From assembly GCA_040954595.2 (NCBI GenBank), contig CM082580.2:7626001-7690000 (forward strand): DNA of 64,000 nt, written 5' to 3'. Positions 50,201 to 58,013 of this stretch are shown here, in pieces. The stretch comes from Balanoglossus misakiensis (Eukaryota; Hemichordata). Position 1 is the first letter of the stretch, and every line of letters begins with the position of its first letter. The position numbers and the translations under genes are program-made. The notes under the pieces were generated by a model, which was not told the origin of the DNA, made no database searches, and was given only the letters and a program-made list of their open reading frames with translations.

Positions 50201-52466
50201 CATACTCAGTTACACTTGCACAGCACACCTCATTAGACCTGACAGTGCTTATCATGTAACTGACAACAATGCCAAGGAATACCTTCAAAACACATCAACT
50301 TCACCACTTAAAGTTTAAAAGCATGCCGGCTTTTACTTGCTTCGGCACAATGAAATGTTCTACCACTAGAGGAAATATAGCTTTTACACATTACTTTATT
50401 TATGACACTGCAATAACTTTCGAATAATTATTAATCAACAGATTTGAACTATAGGATAATACACTTATGAACATGCAAGTAATAAAACAGGAAAATGAAA
50501 ATGGAACTTGTTTTGCCTCGATGAAATCCTTCATCCATGTAAATTGAAATTACTGACAGCATTATAGTGACCTGGATTTGTTCTTTATTCACAAGTGCAT
50601 TTATTTCACACTAACAAATCCAGTCATGATGCCTTGAGAAAGCAAGACTTAATAGCACAGGCTTCATATAAGTGCAATGCTTTATCTGCTTAGTGACGAA
50701 CTAGTAATGTAGCGTGAGAGTCTGTACGGTGTAATGTTGTTAATAGGAAGACAGTGTTGTACGCAACTCTAAGGAACCTCCTAATAAGTGGTGATATCCC
50801 AAGGCAAATTATTCTGCGATTGGAAAATCAATATCTCTTGGCTTCTCAAAGGCTTTTTCCAGACTGACACCAAGACAGACAGGGTAGTCTTGATTCAAGG
50901 CACTGCCAGAAGGGAAAAGACTTGTTTTCTTTTAATACTTTGTATTGCTAGAGGACTTATCAATCTGCTGGTGCTAATCTGTAAGTGTACAGTAGATGAA
51001 AAGCTGCTACCTCTTAGACATTAGCATATAGCTGTTTTCATGACCCATTTTTTTACAGAAAAATAATTCTCATTTTTATTCTTTACTTTCTATATCTGGC
51101 AGGTTCAACATCTAATTAACTCCTGTGCAACAGTCCTAACTAACAATGCAATGATATGTAATAATTCTGATACAAGCTGATAAATTTTAATAGCGGAGAT
51201 ATATTTGGTACATTGTAAGATAAAATCATTTCCTCTGGAATTATGCAGATCAAGTGAAGTTGAAAAGAACTTTCCAAGATATAGGAAGTAATATACGTAC
51301 TATTGATTTTCTTAAGGCCACTGACCCCTTCACACAAAAACAGTCCTGATATAATACAGGAACTGCATGGGCCAAAGCACACAAAGGTCACTATGTTCCT
51401 GACCTTTTAACATTTCCAGCCAAGCCTGTTTGACATTTTTTCGTTCACGTTATGTTTACATTTAAAACTACCCACAGAGTTATTTTATGTCTATCTGTCC
51501 ACGCTATGATTTATATACATGGTATTTGAATGAAAACAATTTGACATTCAAAGTTAATCTCCTATTTGGGAAACCTTTTGTATTTGTCTGTCACTTCACT
51601 AAACTCATTAATTAGTTATGAGTTTGGCTAGGCCCGTTTCATTACAATTGTCTGGATTTAAAACTAATCCTATTCACGCTGACCTATCAGCCGCAGTTTA
51701 AGTATATCAACTGACCTGCTGCTGTTTTAGTTCAACATAAACAGTTGCCGATTGGTTTGGAATTTGCTCGGCCAGCATAGGCCGGGCAAAGGCGTCGCGC
51801 AATGGACAAATATGCAAATTATTACCACACACCTAAAAGTTCGTTCGGGCGGTAAACAAAACGTAAAAATGCCCTGCGAGTAAATTTTTCGAAAATCGAG
51901 CACATTGGTGACGGTGTCTGCAAACGCCCTTTGTGGGTTGGGCGAATGACCAGCTGACAAACCGCTACCAAAACGGAGGGTACTGTAATATGCCGTGGAA
52001 CGTTTGCTGTACCGGGGATCCCGAAACAGACACAGGGGCCGATGAATGTGTACCATTGGCAGAGAGTTTGCACAGACCACCTGTCCCAAACACCTGTGCA
52101 TACCTAAATGCCCGTATGTGTTAATGAAAGGAGCACATCGATGGAATGTTTGGCTGATGCGAACTAAAAGTGTTAATTGCGAGGTATGAGGTGTGAATGT
52201 GTGTACAATGGTACAGTACAGTCTCCCTATATATCGCATATAAGAAGTAAGTCAAGAACTTACAGATTTCCTACGGAGCCGTCTGACTTGGTGAACTGAT
52301 GCTGTGCCACCGAAAATCCGAAATAGCTCTCATTGTCCGGGTAACCGTAGCTACTGGGGTAATCCTTCACAATTGGAAGTCTGGTTTCCAGGTTATAACA
52401 CAGAGCGGTCTCAATTAAGCACAACAGTAGCAGAAACCGCCTCAGATGCATTTCAGTCCTCGCCAT
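17280..52466 (-). CDS. Integrin alpha subunit, laminin-binding (alpha3/6/7, PS1) type
   Basis: Twenty-five coding exons on the minus strand sum to 3282 nt (1093 aa), with phases closing at every junction. Exons: 52466-52264, 27924-27800, 27704-27625, 27491-27279, 27125-26969, 26551-26353, 26193-26097, 25986-25881, 25487-25244, 24827-24726, 24550-24492, 24348-24191, 24068-23916, 23696-23617, 23325-23169, 22822-22739, 22268-22189, 21709-21626, 21420-21318, 20997-20830, 20375-20241, 19923-19804, 19448-19344, 18933-18805, 17420-17280. The protein has a signal peptide, a beta-propeller without an inserted I domain, thigh and calf domains, a basic cleavage site, one membrane helix and the tail CGFFKR. 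Integrin alpha chains pair with beta chains at the plasma membrane to bind extracellular matrix. The C of CGFFKR, GVVRGESAMEYEDEIG, NGKWLLYM and SRLWNSTFLE point to the laminin-binding branch. The exact vertebrate ortholog is not decided. Confidence 0.93.
17524..17632. repeat. Long imperfect palindrome (fold-back element) in the last integrin intron
   Basis: Left arm TTGTTGGCATAGATACCATA + GAGGGCGCTCTGAATG pairs with the right arm read in reverse complement (GAGGGCACTCTGAATG). The centre is the perfect palindrome TTACATGTACATGTAA at 17571-17586. Arms are about 40 nt with a few mismatches, so the whole 109 bp can fold into one hairpin. Confidence 0.75.
18175..18199. repeat. T17-G8 homopolymer run
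   Basis: Seventeen T followed by eight G inside the last integrin intron; length may be unreliable in assembly. Confidence 0.85.
19344..24827 (-). other. Integrin alpha exons 10-23: thigh, calf-1, calf-2 and cleavage site
   Basis: Exon 10 opens with SRPVLSI, the usual propeller-to-thigh transition. Cysteine pairs such as ECGDDNKCDSD (exon 14) and LACDQDL..IECDLGNPL (exons 15-16) are conserved integrin features. Exon 21 contains NRRRR/EV (cleavage after about residue 907), a furin-type site in calf-2 as in the cleaved alpha chains; the cysteines of exons 20 (PGSCSID) and 22 (SCDHGTARC, FNCTLG) probably keep heavy and light chains linked. Confidence 0.88.
21191..21258. mobile_element. MITE-like element, copy 3 (one end lost), in an integrin intron
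   Basis: Opposite orientation. The CAGTTCCCTCTTTAGA core leads to ACCATGGTGGTGAAAGGGTTAA at the right terminus; the left terminal repeat is missing. It lies between integrin exons 20 and 19. Confidence 0.7.
25244..27924 (-). other. Integrin alpha exons 2-9: seven-bladed FG-GAP beta-propeller
   Basis: FG-GAP marks in order are LVVGAPK, QWFGVTVKS, VIIGAPGSIDWRG, FSYLGISVATGIF, WFVAGAPGH, LVVGSPLYY and DIAVGAPYE. Three cation-binding loops are seen: DVADFNGDGYDD (about residues 318-328), LRDLDSDGYED (about 384-394) and DVDDNSYPD (452-460). No 190-residue I domain lies between blades 2 and 3. The segment ending CAHRYKK is typical of blade 2. Confidence 0.9.
33321..33423. mobile_element. MITE-like element, copy 4, with internal C-run
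   Basis: TTAACCCTTTCACAC at the left and GTGATGAAAGGGTTAA at the right are both present. The interior holds a long C homopolymer followed by GAAGTCCAACTTCACCATAG. It lies in integrin intron 1. Confidence 0.8.
34598..34692. mobile_element. MITE-like element, copy 5
   Basis: TTAACCCTTTCACCCTAG left terminus, internal CCCTCTGGAGAGGTTCTAAC and AACCATGGTGGACCAGTGAA; the right terminus has diverged (GTGAAAGGGAG). Confidence 0.75.
34898..34943. mobile_element. MITE-like element, copy 6 (left half only)
   Basis: TTAACCCTTTCACCCC followed by ATTTCCCTCAGTCTGTAGAG and a GGGCAAACTTC stretch, then unrelated sequence. It is only about 200 bp from copy 5, in the same orientation. Confidence 0.6.
36612..36657. 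repeat. CATT/CATC microsatellite
   Basis: Interrupted tetranucleotide repeat with units CATT, CATC and CATA in integrin intron 1. Confidence 0.85.
40019..40033. repeat. Short (CT)n tract
   Basis: CCTCTCTCTCTCTC after a T-run in integrin intron 1. Confidence 0.75.
41857..41934. mobile_element. MITE-like element, copy 7 (degenerate)
   Basis: TATACCCTTCACCCCCAGTT, CCCTCTTGAGAGGTCCAACC and AGAAAACAATGGGTTAGGAC match the family core; the right terminal repeat is gone. Confidence 0.6.
44097..45106 (-). mobile_element. 5'-truncated non-LTR retrotransposon (LINE) with ATT-repeat tail
   Basis: Read on the minus strand, the element enters in the middle of a reverse transcriptase frame near 45106, runs to a stop at 44201, then has about 85 nt of 3' UTR (containing CAGCGCACTGAGACG and GAGTGCGTTTTTAAGAATT) and ends in (ATT)n at 44118-44097. 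A 5' truncation plus a simple-repeat 3' tail is the usual product of target-primed reverse transcription. It sits in sense orientation in integrin intron 1. Target-site duplications were not found by eye. Confidence 0.85.
44201..45106 (-). pseudogene. C-terminal fragment of a LINE reverse transcriptase
   Basis: About 300 codons open on the minus strand. The polymerase catalytic motif appears as YMMYADDTQLY, close to the truncated N-terminus, so the fingers region and any endonuclease are missing. Downstream are thumb and C-terminal motifs common in L2/CR1/Jockey-like elements: NLGVILNRDGFMCEHI, IGKIRKLL, FVTSRLDYCNSLFYGI, LQSVQNAAARLV, LHWLPVKARIQFKIL, YGQRAFSVCAPLLWNALP. The frame is intact over this stretch, which suggests a fairly recent insertion, but the element cannot be autonomous. 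Exact clade undecided. Confidence 0.88.
47478..47495. repeat. G-rich run
   Basis: Eighteen bases that are all G except one A, in integrin intron 1. It could form a G-quadruplex, but such runs are common length-variable sequence. Confidence 0.8.
52264..52466 (-). other. Integrin alpha exon 1: signal peptide and start of propeller
   Basis: Start chosen at 52466 (AAAATGG context), giving MARTEMHLRRFLLLLCLIET; an in-frame second ATG at 52451 would also work. A hydrophobic core and predicted cleavage near ALC/YNL precede the mature N-terminus YNLETRLPIV, then YFGFSVAQHQF of propeller blade 1. Donor CT/GTAAGT at 52263. Confidence 0.9.
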
Positions 52467-52870
52467 TTTCACTCTGTTAGTGGGCCATACAACACATTTC
52501 ATGAATTCTTGTTCCAGTGAAGTCCCGTCACACACGAGAGTGGGAGGGGTTTCCCACGTTACTTCCGCCAAGGCGGATTGATATCTGGGACAACCTCTTC
52601 GGTTGGGAACGGTCAACATCATTCATTAAAATGTTCTTATATGCTCTATGTCGGGTTTATTTCGATTATCTATCCCTTTTCGAACATTCTCCTCTTAATA
52701 GCGTTAAATAAAGTTATATTCTCTGGACTAGATTATTTATTGTCGCATCAACAAAATGTATGTTGCATGAGTGACTAGGTCAGCACTGACGAAAGGAAAC
52801 AGATGAAGCCATTCTAATCCGGCCAGTGTCAATACACTTTTTTAGTTCGACCTCCCGTCAGAATAAACAT
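52467..52870. promoter_or_regulatory. Bidirectional promoter region, integrin alpha / BLOC1S1
   Basis: 404 bp separate the divergent start codons of integrin alpha (minus) and BLOC1S1 (plus). It contains no coding exon. Individual core elements were not identified by eye. Confidence 0.5.
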
Positions 52871-55649
52871 ATGTTGTCGAGTCTGCTGAAAGAGCACCAG
52901 GCCAAACAGGCTGCGAGGAGAGAAATCCAAGGTATGTAATGCGTGCGATCGTTCGGAGACGTGCATGAGTAATGTGTACATGATCAGGTTGATCAACCAA
53001 CTGGACTAGACACCTCTTGTTGTTCGTACCCATTGCATGCAGTTAGCACCCTCGCACATATCCAGAACGATACTCTTTGCATGTACAGAGTCGCCTACTT
53101 TAACAAATTCTAACATTGGTTACAAAGAAAGAATGCAGGCTTGTAAATCACTTCAGTATGTAGGGTCATGCATGTCCAGAGCTGATCAAGAGTGCAGCCA
53201 TTTTACTTCCCCTTTTACGAGTCTCAACACCAGAGGGCGCTAATTGATGCAAACTGTAACCTACAAAATGTAATACAGTAGCATTTTTTTTCTGTGCATC
53301 AGATTACAATTTCTTGTTCTGCTCCCTGTCCTGTGTGTGAAATGACCAGTTTTTATTGTCTATATATAGTCTGTAACAACCATCTTGATTCACGACTCGT
53401 ATATAATGTATGTGCTGTGACTCGTTTGAACAGAGCGACTGTTGTCATTGCAAGTATTCTGCTTATAACCTTAGGCCTTGCCACTTTGTGGAAGGATGAC
53501 TCATACAGTTAATCAAATTACAAAATGACATTGCTCAAAAAAGATCCAATGGGCTAGTAAAATTTATTTCTATAGTAGGGAAAAATAAACCATATTTCTA
53601 AACGATAGTATTTATAACAAAAATATGAACAAAAATTACAGGGCAGTTCATTTGTAAACATACACAGATTCCCAAGAAATTAGTAATGGAAGATATCAGT
53701 AAATCTAAAGAGCAAGCATATGCCTCAGGCCAATAGGCAGATTACATGAAGTCATTTTAGAAATATGAGCGAAATTTGATTTAGAAACCAGATGTATTTG
53801 GAATCCAAAAATATTCATCACCAGTGCTGCAGTAATATCTCTGTCTGGCCTATGTCTGGATTGTGATGTGCATTGACAGGGTCAAGGTGGAATGTAAAAG
53901 CGGGTCAATGGACCTAGCCCCTTGTTAAAATTAAATATTTCTAATCAACGGTTGCGTCCTTCAGAGTCTGATTGGTTCAGGGGCCCTTTGACTTTGTAGC
54001 CGACATTGCTTCGTCACTTTGATTCTTTTCCCATAGTTTCACTGTATGTTCATTTGTATGCACAGACATACTGACGTGTAAGATGATTGAGATATTAAAT
54101 AAAGAAAGAAAACCCTTTTTGTAAATGCTTTCCTAGTAAAATTGGTATTTAGATTGTGTAACTAAAAGTTAAGTATGCATTGGATTGAATTTTATTCAGA
54201 ATCTGGATAAATGTGATACTAGTTCCACATCTCATTTTTTGGTGAGCGGCATTTCTCACTTCTACATCAGATCCACTTTCCTGAATATCATAAAATTAGG
54301 AAATGCTGCTAGCCTTATAACCAGAGAAAAAAAATGTAATAGCCAAGTGTATATCAATGATATGATTAGGCATTCCCTGATGTGATCCTGTAGCACAGGC
54401 ATTAGTGTATTTTTCAAATAATCCTGGCCACCTTGGGAAATTGGAGAAATTGGAATTGTAATCACGCTGTGTCTTTATCTGATTTGATTGATCTTATCAA
54501 GAATCTTGGCAGTCTCAAGTCTGACATCAGAGAATAAGAATCCAGGGTTTTACACAATCATGAAGTGTAGGTCATTCCCAGAGAGCATCACTGGGGAACC
54601 CTTTCGGAATATTTTAATCCAAACACATGCAGTGTACGAAGTGGTTATTTTCACGAAGGACCGTTTTAAAGCTCAAGGTAAAATACTTGAAGCTGAATGA
54701 TAAAATACTAAAAATACTAGAAATCTATCAGCATCATTCTACTTAAATTCCACTGAAAGTCTTCCATTTGATAAAAAATTCCTGTATTTTTTTTTACAGA
54801 GAAAAGAAGAAGGGAAACAATATCCGCAGCAAATGTCTTCACACATGCTCTGGTCGAAAATCTAAATGCAGGGTAAGTATAAAGGTAACCTGATTGTAAA
54901 TTGCACAGGCTCTATGGTGATAGTTTTTCCAGGTTTTTTTTTCGAGGGAGGCATAGATGAGGATTGCAATCAATATAAACAGATTCATTTATTTCAAAAT
55001 CTGCTTCGACAGGGTTTCCCATGCATACCAGAATCAGAGGAAGCTGGATGCGGAGGCCAAACAATTGCAGTCGCACGCAGCACAGTTCACCAAGCAGACT
55101 ATGCAGTGGTTACAGATGGTAGAAACTTTCAATCAGGCTCTCAAGGTAAAAATGCAAAGAAAGTTAACTTCGTTAGACCCCCTATCGCAGTGTGTCTTTG
55201 CTAAGGTTGGTGAAGATTGGTGAAAGACTAGGAAACCCTGGCAACACTTCTGTAGTGTTACCCATAAATATGACTGCATTATTATACCTATAAGAAAGTG
55301 TGGCTTATGTGATTTTATATTAATAGACCGACCATGAATTGCAGTGTATTGACATACTGAACCCTTTCCGTGTTTTCCTCATGTGATTCTCTCTTGTTTG
55401 CATTGATAGGAAATTGGCGATGTAGAAAACTGGGCTAGGAGTATAGAAACCGATATGAGGACAATATCCAGTGCTCTAGAATATGCTTATAAAGGTAGGT
55501 TGATCGCTGCAGCAAACTGGCATAGTGCAATTTAGTTTCCTCTTGGTGTGGTGGGTGTGTACACATTCTAAATTAATTTGATGTTATGGAATAATAGGCG
55601 TGTGTAACATTCTGTGTATCTTCTTTCAGATCAAGTGCCAAGGACGTGA
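52871..55649 (+). CDS. BLOC1S1: BLOC-1 subunit 1 (GCN5L1 homolog)
   Basis: Five exons, 52871-52931, 54800-54872, 55013-55145, 55410-55494 and 55630-55649, sum to 372 nt (123 aa); the human short form is about 125 aa. All phases close (1, 2, 0, 1). Exon 1 encodes MLSSLLKEHQAKQAARREIQ; then come EKRRRETISAANVFTHALVE, VSHAYQNQRKLDAEAKQLQS, QFTKQTMQWLQMVETFNQAL, KEIGDVENWARSIETDMRTI and SSALEYAYK, a near colinear match to the known family. The protein is a small helical subunit of BLOC-1 and BORC, which act in lysosome-related organelle biogenesis and lysosome positioning, and it has also been linked to mitochondrial protein acetylation. Intron 1 is long (1.87 kb). No unusual residues were seen. 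Confidence 0.97.
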
Positions 55650-56030
55650 CCAATATACTCACTGACCTTCGGACAGCAGAGACCTTATTATGACAGTGTT
55701 TGTCCAGGCTTTGTATTCGTGTTGCTTCAAAGAGCTTTCCCCCGCACATAAAATTTTGTGCTATTTGATAGCCTTTTAGAGCATAAACAAGAGTTTGGAC
55801 TGCCATCTTGTGGTGCGGTAGAAGTAGAGGACTAATGACAATGTAAACAGGAGGAGAAATAACACTTTCAGTTCTGCTATTTTGTAACACAGCTCCTATC
55901 ATCAGAAACTTGTATAACAAGTAGGTGTACATAGCTTGTCATAAGATCCTTGAACCTTTGGCACCTAGGTTTATGCAATGTGCTGCTTTGTAAAGTAAGT
56001 GTACAAAGTGAATAAAGTCTAATTACAATC
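55650..56030 (+). other. 3' UTR of BLOC1S1 with poly(A) signal at 56011
   Basis: AATAAA at 56011-56016 follows 360 nt of non-coding sequence and is followed by a GT-rich stretch. The next gene, PYM1, ends from the opposite side at about 56265, so the two transcripts are tail-to-tail without overlap. Confidence 0.65.
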
Positions 56031-56264
56031 AAAAATGAAATTGTGGTGTGTTTGTCTTAATGTACATCAGCATAAGCATTCTGATAAATTCCACAACTCT
56101 GAAGAAATAAAGCTAAAGCAAATACTAGTATCTGACACCCTTGTAATGTCATACTGTACAGCCGTTCTCGCTCCTTGAAGACGGATCTTGAAGAGCGCCA
56201 TCTAGTGGCAAAGTTCAGCTATCCAAATCCACAGTAATAAACCAAACACTGAAATGATACTTCA

Positions 56265-56654
56265 AAAAATGTTCTGTAAACTTTATTAAACAACTGAAAT
56301 AATGTTGACAAGATATCATATGAATTACAAATATACATGTCATTACTATACTGCAGTAGTATAATAATGCTTGCAATCTATTGATTTCTGTTTCCTGACA
56401 TTGTGCATCTATCAATGTTCTCCCCACAATACTATGAACAGAGGAGTGTACATTATGATAGTAAAATTGGTCTTAGTATCTTACATATTATTACTATACA
56501 ATATAGAATAGTCAAAGTTTAAAAAAACGTATTTCCCTACTTTACTGTAGAAAAGAATGATGGGCCAAACCTTAAGTTAAGGGGGTTAATGTCCCCAGTG
56601 AATTTTACACAGTGTGTTTGCTGTTAAAACAGTCTTTTTATCTGAGCCACACTA
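56265..56654 (-). other. 3' UTR of PYM1 with poly(A) signal at 56287-56282
   Basis: Reverse-strand AATAAA lies at 56287-56282, about 370 nt after the stop codon. No other feature is seen in the interval. Confidence 0.6.
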
Positions 56655-57832
56655 TCAATCTTCCAACAAGAGAAGTTCATCCTCCAGTTCCTCTTTCCTG
56701 GCAATTTTTTGCAACTGTTCTTGGGAAGGCTCACTGATTTCCCCTGATGCAATTTTAGCTTCCAGTTCATCGATCTGTCTCAGTTTCTTCTTGATGTTTT
56801 TAATCCTTTTTGCCGGGTCCTTAGTCTCTGTTCCGACACTTTCTTGGGGAGTTGATATAGTCGACGTCTCTAACGCCTTTGTAACCTGTTGCACGTCGCC
56901 CCCACCTTCTGATTTCTTTTCGAGTTTCTTCTGTTTCCTCTTCTCGTTTTTCTTGGCAGCTTTGGATTTGGCTTGTTTCGGTTCCTCTTTCGGCTCTTCC
57001 ACATAACCTGGCGGCAGCTTGGGTCGACTGTTCATCCACTGTTTGCCTTTGCTCTCATATCTGCACAATACAAACCAGATCATAATTCAAACACCACCGA
57101 AATGGATGACCTGACCTGATCAGACTTCATGTCAGTGTCTGTGTATAATAAAAGCTCCATTTTCGCTATGTTTTCAGTATTTTTGTTTTCTGTTCCTATT
57201 GCAGTTCCTTGTTCAAATCCCTGAAGCATGATGAAATGCCCACTGCCAGTACCATGTGTTGGTGGGTGGCGGTGGCAGCAAAGCTACTTACACTGGGACA
57301 TCTTCTTGTGGTACGTAGCCATCTTTAACTCTTCTGGCTTTTCTCCACGACCCGTCAGGTCTCTGTGTTGCAGGTATGAAAGCACCTGAAAGTGAAACAA
57401 ACAGTAGGAGTTAGACTTTTACACTTAACTGCCATTTGTTATTATGGGCGAAATTTGACAATACACGCACACATATTCCTGCATGTACTGCTGTGCGTCT
57501 TGAAGCTCCTTTGTGACATCTTTCGCATTATGAACTTCTATATACAACTTGTTGACAGCAATGCTGCCACGCACCAGGTTCGTCAATGTCAGATTTCCCG
57601 ACGAATCCGGAAAACATAAACGGCAAGCTTGCGAAGTTGTGGGGAGTGATACAGGCTAGTCTACCATTTGTTATAACTTTGTGCACAAATCTAAATTTCT
57701 GCATTGTTCTCTCAATTGTCATAACTGTCGGACATTCAATTCACGTTGCCGTAGAAATACTGCTCTTCTTTTAGACCGCATAAACTTACCATTTTCGTCT
57801 CTCACGATGTTGCTGGCATCGGACGCCGCCAT
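56655..57832 (-). CDS. PYM1: PYM homolog, partner of Y14 and Mago (exon-junction-complex disassembly factor)
   Basis: Three exons on the minus strand, 57832-57790, 57385-57292 and 57060-56655, give 543 nt (180 aa; human about 204). Phases 1 and 2 close. The N-terminus [40 protein letters not shown] and QEDVP matches the highly conserved Mago-Y14 binding segment. [15 protein letters not shown] is the basic middle, and [40 protein letters not shown] and EDELLLLED form the conserved C-terminal helix that in the family contacts the small ribosomal subunit. The protein is cytoplasmic, removes exon junction complexes during translation, and is expected to be ubiquitous. No broken motif seen. Confidence 0.97.
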
Positions 57833-58013
57833 CTTGCTTCTCGCGCTAATCTCGCCTGCTGAGTCACGTGAAAGAGGGAATTCCCATTAAAGGTCAAGGG
57901 GTTCCCCGGCCAGACTAGGTTACAAGGTGAGTCTGGTCCATCGGCCATCAACCACGTGTACTTTGTGTGTGCCGAGTTTCATTCAACGGAACAGCATTCT
58001 AAAACCTGATCAG
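57833..58013. promoter_or_regulatory. Bidirectional promoter, PYM1 / zinc-finger-OAS-like gene, with two kB-type sites and an E-box
   Basis: 181 bp separate the divergent start codons. GGGAATTCCC at 57876-57885 and GGGGTTCCCC at 57898-57907 both fit the NF-kB consensus GGGRNNYYCC and are perfect palindromes 22 bp apart. TCACGTGA at 57864-57871 is a palindromic E-box, with another CACGTG near 57953. A strong donor-like CAAG/GTGAGT occurs at 57926/57927, with TGATCAG directly before the ATG at 58014, so an 87 bp 5'-UTR intron is possible. Confidence 0.6.

Larger units (their letters stand above)
27925..52263 (-). other. 24.3 kb first intron of the integrin alpha gene
   Basis: Bounded by donor CT/GTAAGT at 52263 and acceptor TTACAG at 27925; phase 2 closes. 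It holds the LINE fragment at 44097-45106, MITE copies 4-7, and microsatellite or homopolymer runs. Apart from these, no nested gene was recognised on either strand. Open frames up to 144 codons inside it lack recognisable domains and consistent splice partners. Confidence 0.7.

Noticed and set aside
51727-52239. 170-codon minus-strand frame just downstream of integrin exon 1
   Set aside because: It begins inside intron 1 after a consensus donor, and exon 1 joins in phase to 27924 and not to this frame. No domain was seen.
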